Counted from the first letter of the stretch, positions 33,493 through 43,228 are shown. The stretch is DNA of 64,000 nt from Prauserella marina (GCF_002240355.1 NZ_CP016353.1:5991001-6055000); one strand, 5' to 3'. Notes: generated by a model from the letters alone, not told the origin. Translations and numbers: made by a program.

Positions 33493-33518
33493 GCCGGCCC
33501 TCTCCCGGAGCGGCCGGC
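33493..33518 (-). terminator. Hairpin after the mIHF gene
   Basis: GCCGGCC (33493-33499) pairs with GGCCGGC (33512-33518) around a 12-base loop, 11 bases beyond the stop codon of the minus-strand mIHF gene. Confidence 0.45.
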
Positions 33519-33529
33519 TTTCGAGAGCG

Positions 33530-33841
33530 CTACTTGAGCGCGTTGATGAGCGCCTCGCGCTGGCGCTCGCCGAGACCGGCCGCCCGACGGTCGGGGTCGA
33601 TACCGGCCTGCTCAAGCAACGCGGCGACCTTGACCGCACCGAGACCGGGTACCGCCTTCAGTAACTGCGTGACCTTCGTCTTGCCGACGGTCTTGTCTTC
33701 CTTGGCCCGCTTGAGCACCGATTCGATGCTCTGCTTGCCGGACTTGATCGACGCGAGCAGCTCCGAGCGCGCCTTGCGAGCCTCGGCCGCCTTGGCCAGG
33801 GCTTCGGCCCGCTGTTCCGGAGTCAACGTAGGCAGAGCCAA
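33530..33841 (-). CDS. mihF: Integration host factor, actinobacterial type (mIHF)
   Basis: A 103-aa DNA-binding nucleoid protein of the actinobacterial mIHF family (sIHF in Streptomyces): LPTLTPEQRAEALAKAAEAR at the N-terminus, then the helix-two-turn-helix region VTQLLKAVPGLGAVKVAALL and RAAGLGERQREAL at the C-terminus. Start is TTG 33841, with AAAGGA eight bases upstream; a longer start would add a non-family N-terminus. mIHF genes usually lie by gmk/pyrF; here the neighbours are an isochorismate synthase and a FadD, so this may be a second copy. Confidence 0.88.
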   Translation of the reverse strand: MALPTLTPEQRAEALAKAAEARKARSELLASIKSGKQSIESVLKRAKEDKTVGKTKVTQLLKAVPGLGAVKVAALLEQAGIDPDRRAAGLGERQREALINALK

Positions 33842-34154
33842 CGTACTAATCCTTTCTTCTCGGGTGTCCGCGTAAATCGCGGCGATGACCATTGCCGAAG
33901 TGCTTGCACAAGCAAGCGCAGGCCAGGCCATCACGTACCACGGGCCCCAGTAAACGCCAAGACCAGCGAGAGCGCGAAATCGACACGCAATGACCCCCCA
34001 ACCGGGCCACGCAGGTCAAGGCGACAACCCGCAGCGCGGAACAGCTCGACCGCTCTCGGTAACGGTTGTGCATTCAGCACATGTCCTGTGTCCGAATCCG
34101 GCACTACAGTCGCGCGTAACCCAGTTCACTGTCGAACGAGTCGCGGGAGCACCG
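33842..34154. other. Divergent intergenic region between mIHF and FadD genes
   Basis: These 313 bases hold the mIHF ribosome binding site (AAAGGA on the minus strand) and a GCTTG-CA-CAAGC inverted repeat at 33902-33913. They also hold the GGGAG ribosome binding site of the acyl-CoA ligase gene (34145-34149). Both promoters must lie here. No supported gene. Confidence 0.5.
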
Positions 34155-35777
34155 ATGTTGAGCACGATGCAGGACGACCAGTTGTCCATCGCCAATCTCC
34201 TCCGGCACGGGTCGACGCTGCACGCACGAAGCGAGGTCGTCACCTGGACCGGCTCGGGCGCGCGGCGGGAGAGCTACGGCGAGGTCGGCAGGCGGGCGGC
34301 CAAGTTGGCCAACGCCCTGCGCGGCCTCGGCATCACCGGTGACCAGCGGGTCGGCACGTTCATGTGGAACAACGCCGAGCACCTTGCCGCCTACCTCGCC
34401 ATCCCCTCGATGGGCGCCGTGCTGCACACCCTGAACATCCGGCTCTTTCCCGAGCAGCTCGTCTTCGTCGCCAACCACGCGGAGGATCAGGTCGTCATCG
34501 TCGACGGCACGCTCGTGCCGCTGCTGGCCAAGCAGTTACCCCTGATGGAGACCGTCGAGCACGTGATCGTCGCGAACGGCGACAAGGCGACGCTGGAGGC
34601 CCCTGAGGGGGTCAAGGTGCATTCCTACGACGAACTGCTCGACGCACAGCCGGATACGTTCGATTGGCCGGTCATCGACGAACACTCGGCCGCTGCCATG
34701 TGTTACACCTCGGGCACGACGGGTGACCCGAAGGGTGTCGTCTACTCGCACCGCTCGATCTGGCTGCATTCGATGCAGGTGTGCATGAGCGACAGCATGC
34801 GGCTCGACCAGTCCGACTCGGCGCTGGTCATCGTGCCGATGTTCCACGCGATGTCGTGGGGAATGCCATACGCGGCCTTCATGGTCGGCGCCTCGATGAT
34901 CATGCCGGACCGGTTCCTCCAGCCGGAACCGATCGCACAGATCCTCGCGGCCGAGAAACCGACCTTCGCCGGAGCCGTTCCGACGATCTGGCAGGGCCTG
35001 CTCCAGTACCTCGACGCGAAACCGCAGGACATCACGCACCTGAGGGAGGTCGTCGTAGGCGGCTCCGCGGCTCCACCCGCGATGATGCACGCGTTCGAGG
35101 AGCGCTACGGCGTTCCGATCCTGCACGCGTGGGGCATGACGGAGACCTCGCCGCTTGGCAGCGTCGCGAGGCCACCCGGTTCGGCGGACGGCGAGGAGTC
35201 CTGGCGCTACCGCTACACGCAGGGCCGCTTCCCCGCTTCGGTGAGGGCGAGGCTGATCGACGACAACGGCGACGAGGTGCCGTGGGACGGCACGAGCGTC
35301 GGCGAACTGGAGGTGGCGGGGCCGTGGATCGCGGGTGCCTACTACCGCGAAGCCGACAACGAGAAGTTCCACGACGGCTGGCTGCGCACCGGTGACGTCG
35401 GCAAGATCACCCCTGACGGATTCCTGACACTGACCGACCGCTCGAAGGACGTCATCAAGTCCGGCGGTGAATGGATTTCCTCCGTCGACCTGGAAAACCA
35501 GGTGATGGCTCACCCCGCCGTCGCGGAGGCGGCGGTGGTTGGCGTTCCCGACGAGAAGTGGGACGAGCGGCCCCTGGTCGCGGTCGTGCTCCGCGAGGGA
35601 GAGCGGGTGAGCGCGGCGGAACTTCGCGAATTCCTGGCCGACAAGGTCGCCAAGTGGCAGCTTCCGGAGCACTGGACCTTCATCGAGGAGGTTCCGAAGA
35701 CCAGCGTCGGCAAGTTCGACAAGAAGCGGCTGCGCGCGGCTCACACCGAGGGGAAACTGGACATCAGCCACTTCTGA
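34155..35777 (+). CDS. Long-chain acyl-CoA synthetase (FadD-like)
   Basis: A 540-aa ANL-superfamily ligase: P-loop [64 protein letters not shown], and the catalytic Lys near the C-terminus in [15 protein letters not shown]. The latter arrangement is typical of medium/long-chain fatty acyl-CoA ligases. ATG 34155 has GGGAG five bases upstream. A PaaI-type thioesterase follows 55 bases later on the same strand, a common pairing that would balance the acyl-CoA pool. Confidence 0.9.
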   Translation: MLSTMQDDQLSIANLLRHGSTLHARSEVVTWTGSGARRESYGEVGRRAAKLANALRGLGITGDQRVGTFMWNNAEHLAAYLAIPSMGAVLHTLNIRLFPEQLVFVANHAEDQVVIVDGTLVPLLAKQLPLMETVEHVIVANGDKATLEAPEGVKVHSYDELLDAQPDTFDWPVIDEHSAAAMCYTSGTTGDPKGVVYSHRSIWLHSMQVCMSDSMRLDQSDSALVIVPMFHAMSWGMPYAAFMVGASMIMPDRFLQPEPIAQILAAEKPTFAGAVPTIWQGLLQYLDAKPQDITHLREVVVGGSAAPPAMMHAFEERYGVPILHAWGMTETSPLGSVARPPGSADGEESWRYRYTQGRFPASVRARLIDDNGDEVPWDGTSVGELEVAGPWIAGAYYREADNEKFHDGWLRTGDVGKITPDGFLTLTDRSKDVIKSGGEWISSVDLENQVMAHPAVAEAAVVGVPDEKWDERPLVAVVLREGERVSAAELREFLADKVAKWQLPEHWTFIEEVPKTSVGKFDKKRLRAAHTEGKLDISHF

Positions 35778-35832
35778 ATCGGTTACCCGCGAGGTAATCG
35801 ACGCGCGCCGCCTGGCGCGGCAGAGTCGGCTC

Positions 35833-36255
35833 ATGTCCGCCAACGAATCACCCGCCCCGTCTGACGCCGCCACCGCGCTCTTCCACGAGGCGATGCCGTT
35901 CACGAAGCGGCTCGGCGTGGAGGTCGTCACGAGTACGAAGGAGCTGGTGCGCGCTCGCATCGCATGGGAAGCGTCGCTGTGCACGATCGGGGGAATCCTG
36001 CACGGCGGCGTTCTCATGTCGCTCGCGGACGCGACGGGTGCCATGTGCGCTTTCCTGAACCTCCCGGAAGGCGCGCAAGGCACGACGACGATCGAATCAC
36101 ACACCCACTTCCTCAGACCGGTCCGCGAGGGATTCGCGACGGCGTCGGCTCGCGCGCTGCACGCGGGAAGGCGCGTGATCGTCGTCGAGACGGAGATTCA
36201 CGGAGAGAACGGCAAGCCGGTCGCGAAGGTCACGCAGAGCCAGGCAGTGGTCTAG
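35833..36255 (+). CDS. PaaI-family hotdog-fold thioesterase
   Basis: A 140-aa hotdog-fold protein. GGILHGGVLMSLADATGAMC is the PaaI/YbdB-type active-site helix region with conserved His-Gly-Gly and the acidic residue in LADATG; TTTIESHTHFLRP is the next strand. It probably hydrolyses acyl-CoA thioesters. It lies downstream of a FadD-like ligase. Confidence 0.88.
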   Translation: MSANESPAPSDAATALFHEAMPFTKRLGVEVVTSTKELVRARIAWEASLCTIGGILHGGVLMSLADATGAMCAFLNLPEGAQGTTTIESHTHFLRPVREGFATASARALHAGRRVIVVETEIHGENGKPVAKVTQSQAVV

Positions 36256-36338
36256 ACAGCATACCGGCGGCGGTTTACAAGTCCGCGATGAGCGACGAAA
36301 ATCCTTTGCCACCAACTGTGGTGAGGGGTGAGGTTCGG

Positions 36339-37568
36339 ATGCGCGGACGTCTGTTCACCGTCCTGCTGGCGACGGTCGCCGCGACCGCGACGACCGTCGT
36401 GGTGCATCCCGCTGCCGTCGCGGCACGCGAGGACGAGGACATCGACTATCGCGGCTGGGCCTCGCCCGCCGACCTGGGAAAGGGTGAGCTCGCGGGGGTC
36501 GAACTCGGCGAGGACGGCATTCGCATCGGTGAGCCCGCCGGAACAGAGAACGGTTACGAGTACGGCAATTGGACATCCCCTCGCTACACCCCCGGGTTCG
36601 ACGCGACCGAGCTGATCGCGTCGTGGAACGCCGCGACGCCAGAGGGAACGTGGCTGCGAATCGAGGCGAAGGCGCTCACGAGCGACCACGAGGACACCGC
36701 GTGGTACGTCATGGGCGAGTGGGCGTTCGGCGACAGCGACATCGAGCGGACGACCGTGACCGGCCAGTACGACGAGCACGCCACGGTCAACGTGGACACC
36801 CTCGCCGCGAAACCGGGTGTCGGCTTCCGCGAGTTCCAGCTCAGGGTCTCCCTCTTCCGCGAAGCGGGGAGCACGGCGACTCCGGTACTGCGCGCGGCGG
36901 GCGCGATGACCTCTCGCGTGCCCGACCGCTTCGAGGTGCCCATCTCGGAGCCGGGCCCCGCGACGGGAATCGAACTGGCCGTACCGAAGTACGCACAGAA
37001 CCTGCACAAGGGCAACTACCCCGAATACGGCGGTGGCGGCGAAAGCTGGTGCAGCCCCACCTCGACCGAAATGGTCGTCGAATACTGGGGGAAGGGGCCA
37101 AGCGAGCGGGAACTCGACTGGATCCCCGATGGCTACGTCGATCCGAGCGTCGCGCACGCGGCGAGGCACACGTTCGACTACTCCTACGACGGCACCGGAA
37201 ACTGGCCGTTCAACACCGCCTACGCCGCGCACTACGGGCTCACCGGGCACGTCACCAGGCTGCACTCGCTCACCGAGCTGGAGACCTACATCGCCAAGGG
37301 AATCCCGGTGATCACGTCGCAGTCGTTCCTTGAGAGCGAACTCGACGGCGCCGGATACGGGACGGCCGGACACATCATGGTGGTCGTCGGCTTCACCGAC
37401 GACGGCGACGTGATCGTCAACGACCCTGCCTCCGACACGACGGAGGGAGTACGCAACGTGTACCCGAGGGCTCAGTTCGAGACGATCTGGCAGCGCACGA
37501 AGCGATACGACGCCGAAGGCAACGTTGCGAGCGGGCCAGGCGGCATCGCCTACCTCATCACTCCCTGA
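36339..37568 (+). CDS. Secreted C39-like (papain-fold) peptidase family protein
   Basis: A 409-aa exported protein. A signal peptide (MRGRLFTVLLATVAATATTV, cleavage after AVAA) is followed by a beta-rich N-terminal domain (about 40-220). A C39_2-type cysteine peptidase domain follows (about 225-409), with catalytic Cys in GESWCSPTSTEMVVEYW, His in AGHIMVVVGFTDDG and Asn/Asp in VIVNDPAS. Extracellular peptidase or amidase; substrate unknown. ATG 36339 is chosen, with GGTGAGG at 36325-36331. Confidence 0.82.
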   Translation: MRGRLFTVLLATVAATATTVVVHPAAVAAREDEDIDYRGWASPADLGKGELAGVELGEDGIRIGEPAGTENGYEYGNWTSPRYTPGFDATELIASWNAATPEGTWLRIEAKALTSDHEDTAWYVMGEWAFGDSDIERTTVTGQYDEHATVNVDTLAAKPGVGFREFQLRVSLFREAGSTATPVLRAAGAMTSRVPDRFEVPISEPGPATGIELAVPKYAQNLHKGNYPEYGGGGESWCSPTSTEMVVEYWGKGPSERELDWIPDGYVDPSVAHAARHTFDYSYDGTGNWPFNTAYAAHYGLTGHVTRLHSLTELETYIAKGIPVITSQSFLESELDGAGYGTAGHIMVVVGFTDDGDVIVNDPASDTTEGVRNVYPRAQFETIWQRTKRYDAEGNVASGPGGIAYLITP

Positions 37569-37690
37569 GCGGGCAACCCTCTTTCCAGTGACCGTGAGCG
37601 GCGTGGTCAAACCCATGCGGATGTCGCCATAACCACATCATCCGTGGCAAGCTGCGGCTTGCCGGCAATGTGGTCGAAAGGACGTGGCGA

Positions 37691-38791
37691 ATGCCGTATG
37701 AGGTACAGGGCGTGGTCGCACGCGCCAAGGGTGAACCCGTCTCGCTGGAAACCGTGCTCGTGCCGGACCCCGGCCCCGGCGAAGCCGTCGTCTCGGTCAA
37801 GGCGTGCGGGGTCTGCCACACTGACCTGCACTACCGCGAGGGCGGAATCGAGGACAAATTCCCGTTCCTGCTTGGCCATGAGGCCGCCGGATACGTCGAG
37901 AGCGTCGGTGAGGGCGTCACCGATCTCGAACCAGGCGACTTCGTGATCCTGAACTGGCGGGCGGTGTGCGGTACGTGCAGGGCATGCAAGAAAGGCAAGC
38001 CGTGGTACTGCTTCTCCACCTTCAACGCAGAGCAGCCCATGACGCTTGCCGACGGGACACCGCTGAATCCCGCTCTCGGTATCGGCGCCTTCATCGAGAA
38101 GACGTTGGTCCACAGCGGACAGTGCACGAAGGTCGATCCGAGTGTCGAGCCCGCCGTCGCCGGACTGCTCGGCTGCGGTGTGATGGCCGGTATCGGAGCC
38201 GCGATCAACACCGGAGCGGTCGGCAGGGGTGACTCGGTCGCCGTCATCGGCTGCGGCGGCGTCGGTGACGCGGCCATCGCAGGCGCGAGGCTCGCCGGCG
38301 CGACCACCATCGTCGCGGTGGACATGGACGACAGGAAACTGGAGTGGGCCAAGGATTTCGGGGCGACGGCGACGCTCAACGCCACGGGCAAGAGCCAGGA
38401 CGAGATCGTCGAGGCTGTCCGTGAGCTGACCGGTTCCTTCGGCGCCGACGTCGTGATCGACGCCGTTGGCAGGCCGGAAACGTGGAAGCAGGCGTTCTAC
38501 GCGAGGGACCTCGCCGGTACCGTCGTGCTCGTCGGCGTTCCGACGCCGGACATGCGGCTCGACGGCCTCCCGCTGATCGACTTCTTCGCTCGCGGCGGTT
38601 CGCTCAAGTCGTCCTGGTACGGCGACTGCCTTCCCTCGCGTGACTTTCCGATGCTGGTCGATCTCTACCAGCAGGGGCGGTTGCCGCTCGACAAGTTCGT
38701 CACCGAACGCATCGCGGTCGACGGTGTCGAGCAGGCGTTCGCCAGGATGCACACCGGTGACGTGCTGCGCAGCGTGGTGGTGTTCGACTGA
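37691..38791 (+). CDS. mscR: S-(hydroxymethyl)mycothiol dehydrogenase (mycothiol-dependent formaldehyde dehydrogenase)
   Basis: A 366-aa zinc-dependent class III-like alcohol dehydrogenase. Catalytic zinc region [16 protein letters not shown] and [12 protein letters not shown]; structural zinc Cys cluster [15 protein letters not shown]; Rossmann motif [32 protein letters not shown] and [20 protein letters not shown] are hallmarks of the MscR/AdhE2 group, which oxidises S-hydroxymethyl-mycothiol and can reduce nitrosomycothiol. ATG 37691 has AAAGGA at 37676-37681. Its stop touches the next frame. Confidence 0.92.
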   Translation: MPYEVQGVVARAKGEPVSLETVLVPDPGPGEAVVSVKACGVCHTDLHYREGGIEDKFPFLLGHEAAGYVESVGEGVTDLEPGDFVILNWRAVCGTCRACKKGKPWYCFSTFNAEQPMTLADGTPLNPALGIGAFIEKTLVHSGQCTKVDPSVEPAVAGLLGCGVMAGIGAAINTGAVGRGDSVAVIGCGGVGDAAIAGARLAGATTIVAVDMDDRKLEWAKDFGATATLNATGKSQDEIVEAVRELTGSFGADVVIDAVGRPETWKQAFYARDLAGTVVLVGVPTPDMRLDGLPLIDFFARGGSLKSSWYGDCLPSRDFPMLVDLYQQGRLPLDKFVTERIAVDGVEQAFARMHTGDVLRSVVVFD

Positions 38792-38856
38792 TTCTGTTCA
38801 GCGACACGGATTTTCCGGCCGACCCCTATCCCGGTGCGCGACCAGCATGCTCGTTC

Positions 38857-39399
38857 GTGCACCGGGAAGGGGCGGGCCATCCGTTCGACGAGGCACCGGA
38901 AGGCTGGCGCGAGAACCGGATTCCGGTACTGGCCTACGGTTCGAACGCCTGCCCAGCCAAAATCACGTGGCTGCGCAGGTCGCTCGGGTTGACCGGGCCT
39001 GTCCTCGTCGCGCGTGCCGAATGCCGTGACATCGCAGCGGTGTGGGCAAGCGGGCTGAGAGCGCGGGACGGCCAGCGTCCCGCGACGCTCACGGCCGCGC
39101 CCGGCGTCACGGAATGGCACGCCGTCTGGTTCGCGACCGAAGACCAGGTCGCTGTCCTCGACGTGTGCGAGGGACGCGGAGTGCGCTACGAGCTGGCGCG
39201 GTTGCGCACCGGCACGATCACACTCGACGACGGCTCACGCGTCGATCCCGTGCTCGCCTACGTCGCGGCAAGCGAGGCGAGGATGCCGCTGCTCGTCGAA
39301 GGGGTCGCCGTCCGCACGGCCGACGTGCCACAGGCCCGCGCGCGCCTGCTGACCGGCGTCCCCGCCACGAGTCACGGTCTCGCCACGAGCCCGCCGTGA
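38857..39399 (+). CDS. GGCT-fold (gamma-glutamylcyclotransferase-like) protein of unknown function
   Basis: At least 180 aa from GTG 38857. VLAYGSNACPAKITWL contains the YGSN motif of the gamma-glutamylcyclotransferase/AIG2 fold; EWHAVWFATEDQ and ARLLTGVPATSHG follow. The open frame continues upstream to 38761 and reads FPADPYPGARPACSFVHR, which looks like real protein. No ATG/GTG/TTG occurs there, only CTG 38788, ATT 38791 and CTG 38794, next to the mscR stop. Start is therefore uncertain and may be non-canonical. Adjacent mscR suggests a link to thiol metabolism, without proof. Confidence 0.7.
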   Translation: MHREGAGHPFDEAPEGWRENRIPVLAYGSNACPAKITWLRRSLGLTGPVLVARAECRDIAAVWASGLRARDGQRPATLTAAPGVTEWHAVWFATEDQVAVLDVCEGRGVRYELARLRTGTITLDDGSRVDPVLAYVAASEARMPLLVEGVAVRTADVPQARARLLTGVPATSHGLATSPP

Positions 39400-39400
39400 A

Positions 39401-41038
39401 TCAGGGGACGAGCTTGCCGGGATTGAGGATGCCCTTCGGGTCGACCGCGCGCTTCGCCGCGGCGAGCACGGAAGCACCGATCTCGCCGATTTCCTCGGTG
39501 AGATAGGGCTTGTGATCGATGCCGACGGCGTGGTGGTGCGAAATCGTCCCGAGCCCTTCCACCGTGATGGCTTCGCTCGCGGCCTGCTTCGCCCTCTCCC
39601 ACTGCCCAGCCGGATCACGCTCGTCCCTCGCGGCGAGGACGGTGAAGTACAGCGAGGCACCGGTCTCGTATGCGTGCGAGATGTGGCAGAGAACGAGCGG
39701 GCGGTGCAACGCCGACCGCAGTGCGTCGCTCACCCGCTCGTAGAGCGGGCCGATGTTCGACCAGTAGGCAGCCGTCTCCAGCGTTTCGACGCACACGCCC
39801 ATGTCCAGCAGCGCGTCCCGCTGCCTCGGTCCGGCGAACCTGCCGCGCAGCCAGGTTCTGCCAGGCGCGCCGCCGAGGTTGATCGCGCCGACGGCGCGCA
39901 GGCCGCGCACCGCTTCGGCCCTGCGCGCCTTCGCGTTGCCGTACCAGCCGAGCACGAGCAGGCACGGCTCGGCGATCCCCCTCGCCCGGAGGTAACGGCG
40001 CAGTGCCGTGGTCTTCCAGTTCGCCGACAGCGCGAGCGCGGAATCCGTTTCGTCCACATCGGACAACCTGGTGACGTCGGCGAGCAACCCTCGCTGAGCG
40101 AGGTGCCGCACGATCGTGGTGCCACGTTCCCAGCCGTCGATCGCGAACGCCTCGAATCGCTCCTTCTCCGGCAGCTCCCTCACGCGAACGGCGACCTCGG
40201 TGAACACCCCGAGCGTGCCCTCGCTGCCGACGGCGAGCTGCCGCAGGTCGGGACCGGCGGCGGAGGCGGGAGCGACCCCGAGTCGCCACTCGCCGCTCGG
40301 GGTCGCCAGCCGCACCCCGGTGACCATGTCCTCGAACCTGCCGTAGCCACTGGACTCCTGCCCCGCCGACCGCGTCGCGGCGAACCCCCCGATGGTGGCT
40401 CGTTCGAACGACTGCGGGACGTGACCGAGGGTCAGGCCGTGTTCGGCGAGCCGCTGCTCCACGTCTGGCGTTCGCATGCCTGCCTGCAGAACCGCGATCC
40501 TGGAAACCCGATCGACCGAAACGAGCTGGTCGAGCCGGTCGAGATCCAGCGCGATGACCGCCTTCTTGTCGCCCCGCAGCGCCGTCACGCCGCCGACGAC
40601 CGACGTTCCTCCACCGAACGGGACGACACCGACGTCGTATTCGGCACACACGTCGACGACGCGCTGCACCTGTTCGGGGTCGGCAGGGAGCACGACGGCG
40701 TCGGGCACCGCGATGCCGGAGGCCGGATCGCGGCGGCGCAGCAGGTCGAGATACGAAAGGCCGCCCGCCCTTCCGAGTCGCTCCGCGCGGTCGACGAGGA
40801 CGTTCTCCGTCCCGACGACGTCGGCGAGCGCGACGGCCTCGGCGTCGCCGAGCCGGGAAGGCTCGACACCGATGGCGGAATCCGGCGCGATCGGCGCGCC
40901 TTGCGGGCATGGGCCGATACGCTGGCCGAGCCAGCGCACCGCTTTGGGGACCAGGTGGACCGCGGCGGCCCCTTCCGGGGTCCACGCGGCGCGCAATCGG
41001 TGGTCAGCGATCTCATTCACCGCTAAAGTGTGACACAT
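39401..41038 (-). CDS. FAD-binding oxidoreductase, alkyl-DHAP-synthase-like
   Basis: A 545-aa flavoprotein of the VAO/PCMH FAD-binding type: VVLPADPEQVQRVVDVCAEY, PFGGGTSVVGGV (FAD pyrophosphate site), TIGGFAATRSAGQESSGYGR and LAVGSEGTLGVFTEV. The C-terminal half with GTISHHHAVGIDHKPY, near residue 505, resembles alkyldihydroxyacetonephosphate synthases. It is divergent from TetR and glpD; as I recall, M. tuberculosis has the same set (Rv2251, Rv2250c, Rv2249c). Start may be ATG 41038 or GTG 41020 (MNEIADHR). Confidence 0.87.
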   Translation of the reverse strand: MCHTLAVNEIADHRLRAAWTPEGAAAVHLVPKAVRWLGQRIGPCPQGAPIAPDSAIGVEPSRLGDAEAVALADVVGTENVLVDRAERLGRAGGLSYLDLLRRRDPASGIAVPDAVVLPADPEQVQRVVDVCAEYDVGVVPFGGGTSVVGGVTALRGDKKAVIALDLDRLDQLVSVDRVSRIAVLQAGMRTPDVEQRLAEHGLTLGHVPQSFERATIGGFAATRSAGQESSGYGRFEDMVTGVRLATPSGEWRLGVAPASAAGPDLRQLAVGSEGTLGVFTEVAVRVRELPEKERFEAFAIDGWERGTTIVRHLAQRGLLADVTRLSDVDETDSALALSANWKTTALRRYLRARGIAEPCLLVLGWYGNAKARRAEAVRGLRAVGAINLGGAPGRTWLRGRFAGPRQRDALLDMGVCVETLETAAYWSNIGPLYERVSDALRSALHRPLVLCHISHAYETGASLYFTVLAARDERDPAGQWERAKQAASEAITVEGLGTISHHHAVGIDHKPYLTEEIGEIGASVLAAAKRAVDPKGILNPGKLVP

Positions 41039-41057
41039 GCAAGCCGAACGTCACACT
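41027..41057. promoter_or_regulatory. Inverted repeats over the divergent starts of the flavoprotein and TetR genes
   Basis: AGTGTGAC (41027-41034) and GTCACACT (41050-41057) form an 8-base inverted repeat with a 15-base spacer; inside it, GTGTGACAC (41028-41036) is itself palindromic. The two ATGs at 41038 (-) and 41037 (+) overlap within GCATGT/ACATGC. The site probably binds the TetR encoded here, giving steric control of both genes. Confidence 0.5.
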
Positions 41058-41678
41058 GTTGTCGTGGGGCGCAGCGCGCTCGCGGGCAGCCGCGACCGCG
41101 GCGGGGCGACCCGCGTACCGGACGACCTCCTCCTCGACGCCGCGAAAAGCTGCGTGCTCAACTCGGGGGTCCGGCGCACCACGCTGGCCGAGATCGCCCG
41201 CACGGCCAAGGTCAGCAGGATGACGCTGTACCGGCGGTTCCCCGACGTGCACAGCATTCTCGCCGCGCTCATGACCCGCGAATTCGGTCTGCTGCTCCAC
41301 GGCGTCGCGGCGGAGGTCCCCCACGCGGCGACGGCGAGGGAACGACTCGTCCGCAGCGCGGTGGCCGGGGTGAAGGCGCTCGTGGCCGACCCGCTCATGC
41401 GGACCGTGCTCGACGTCGACGCCGAACTGGTGCTTCCCTACGTGACGCAACGGCTCGGGGCGACCCAGAAACTCGCGGAGGAGGTCCTCCGCGATCTTGT
41501 GGTCACCGGACAGGAAGACGGCTCCGTCCGCATCGCGGAACCCGCCGTTCAGGTGCGTTCGGTACTACTCGTCGTGCAGTCGTTCGTGTTGTCGCTGCGA
41601 CCGGCCACCGCGGGAGTCAGCGAGCAGGCCCTGCTCATTGAACTCAGACACATCCTCGACGCGGCGCTAGCCCCATGA
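41037..41678 (+). CDS. TetR-family regulator next to glpD
   Basis: A 213-aa regulator. HTH at about residues 28-75: AAKSCVLNSGVRRTTLAEIA, then KVSRMTLYRRFPDVHSILAA. Helical C-terminal domain ends LLIELRHILDAALAP. The ATG at 41037 is unusual in overlapping the divergent gene's start; a palindrome covers both. Four-base overlap with glpD (ATGA). It probably controls glpD and the flavoprotein, with a glycerol-phosphate or lipid ligand. Confidence 0.85.
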   Translation: MQAERHTVVVGRSALAGSRDRGGATRVPDDLLLDAAKSCVLNSGVRRTTLAEIARTAKVSRMTLYRRFPDVHSILAALMTREFGLLLHGVAAEVPHAATARERLVRSAVAGVKALVADPLMRTVLDVDAELVLPYVTQRLGATQKLAEEVLRDLVVTGQEDGSVRIAEPAVQVRSVLLVVQSFVLSLRPATAGVSEQALLIELRHILDAALAP

Positions 41679-43228
41679 TCAGGGCATCGCTTTCCGCACG
41701 GCGGAGAACGGCCGAACTGAGCGCGCTCGTCTCGGGTGAACAGGTCGACGTACTCGTCGTCGGCGGTGGCGTCACCGGGGCGGGCATCGCACTCGACGCC
41801 GCCAGCCGAGGGCTTTCGGTCGCTCTGGTCGAGGCGAAGGACCTGGCGTTCGGGACGTCCCGCTGGTCGAGCAAGCTCGTACACGGCGGGCTGCGCTATC
41901 TCGCGAACGGCGAGGTGGGCCTCGCCATGGAAAGCGCGAGAGAACGCGGAATTCTCCTCACCACGACCGCCCCGCACCTGACAAGGCCGCTCCCTCAACT
42001 CTTCCCCCTCTACGACGACACCGCGCTGGCGAGCAGACTGCTCACCGACGCGGGGCTGCACGCGGGAAACCTGCTGCGCACGGCCGCGCGAACCCCGGGA
42101 AAACTACTGCCGAGGCCACGTTCGGTTCCCTCTGCGGAAGCACTCGCGCTCGTGCCGGGACTACGCAGGACCGGCCTGCGGGGCGGGCTGCTCTCGTTCG
42201 ACGGCGCGCTGACCGACGACGCCCGCCTCGTCGTCACCCTCGCCCGCACGGCCGCCTCCTTCGGGGCGAAGGTATTGACCAGGCTCGCGGCGACCGAACT
42301 GCGCGGGGACAGGGTCCTCGCGCAGGACACAATCTCGGGTGACACCGTCGAAATCCGGGCCCGTCAGGTCGTCAACGCGACCGGCGTGTGGGCAGGCCAG
42401 CTCGTACCCTCCGTGAAACTGCGCCCTTCCCGTGGCTCGCACCTGATCCTCGACACCGCACGCACCGGCCTCGCCGAATCCTCCTTGCTTGTCGGTGTCG
42501 CGGGTGAGACCAATCGCTTCGTATTCCTGCTTCCGCAACCACACGGGGTGACCTACGTCGGCCTCACCGACGAACCGATCGAGGGCGACACTCCCCCTGG
42601 CGTGGTCACCGCACCACAGTCCGATGTGGACTTCCTGCTGCGGACCGCGTCATCGGTCCTCGATCGCCGGCTGGGCGCCGACGACGTCATCGGCACCTTC
42701 GCCGGGCTGAGGCCGCTCATCGAGTCGGAAGGCAGGAGCGCTGATCTTTCCCGCAAGCACGCCGTACTCACCGACCCCGACAACGGAGTCATCACCGTCG
42801 TCGGAGGCAAACTGACCACATATCGCAAGATGGCGGCCGACGCGGTCGACGCCGCTCTCGCAAGCACCGGCCTCGCGGCAGACCAGTGCCGGACGGCGAA
42901 CCTACCGCTGCTCGGGGCGGCAACCCGGCCTCAACTGTCCATGGTGGACGCACCGGCGAGACTCGTTGCCAAGTACGGAACCGAGGCTCCGAGGGTCGCC
43001 GCGCTTGGTGAGGTCGACCCCGAACTCGGAAAGCCGTTGTTCCCCCATTGCGACATCACGGCCGCCGAGGTCGTATGGGCCGTGCGGCACGAGGGCGCAC
43101 TTGACGCCGAGGACGTCCTGCACAGGCGGACCCGGCTCGGCCTTGTCCCCTCACAGGCCGAGGCCGCCCGGGAGACCGTGGCCGACCTCGTCGGCCGTAC
43201 CCTGCGCGGTATGGGCGAATCCGGTTGA
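41675..43228 (+). CDS. glpD: Glycerol-3-phosphate dehydrogenase, FAD-dependent
   Basis: A 517-aa flavoprotein. VDVLVVGGGVTGAGIALDAA (FAD-binding), SSKLVHGGLRYL, FDGALTDDARLVVTLARTAA, NATGVWAG and TVVGGKLTTYRKMAADAVDA are the GlpD motifs. It oxidises glycerol-3-phosphate to dihydroxyacetone phosphate at the membrane, feeding electrons to quinone. A C-terminal extension typical of bacterial GlpD (about 100 residues) is present. It is coupled to the TetR gene by a 4-base overlap. Confidence 0.93.
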   Translation: MIRASLSARRRTAELSALVSGEQVDVLVVGGGVTGAGIALDAASRGLSVALVEAKDLAFGTSRWSSKLVHGGLRYLANGEVGLAMESARERGILLTTTAPHLTRPLPQLFPLYDDTALASRLLTDAGLHAGNLLRTAARTPGKLLPRPRSVPSAEALALVPGLRRTGLRGGLLSFDGALTDDARLVVTLARTAASFGAKVLTRLAATELRGDRVLAQDTISGDTVEIRARQVVNATGVWAGQLVPSVKLRPSRGSHLILDTARTGLAESSLLVGVAGETNRFVFLLPQPHGVTYVGLTDEPIEGDTPPGVVTAPQSDVDFLLRTASSVLDRRLGADDVIGTFAGLRPLIESEGRSADLSRKHAVLTDPDNGVITVVGGKLTTYRKMAADAVDAALASTGLAADQCRTANLPLLGAATRPQLSMVDAPARLVAKYGTEAPRVAALGEVDPELGKPLFPHCDITAAEVVWAVRHEGALDAEDVLHRRTRLGLVPSQAEAARETVADLVGRTLRGMGESG

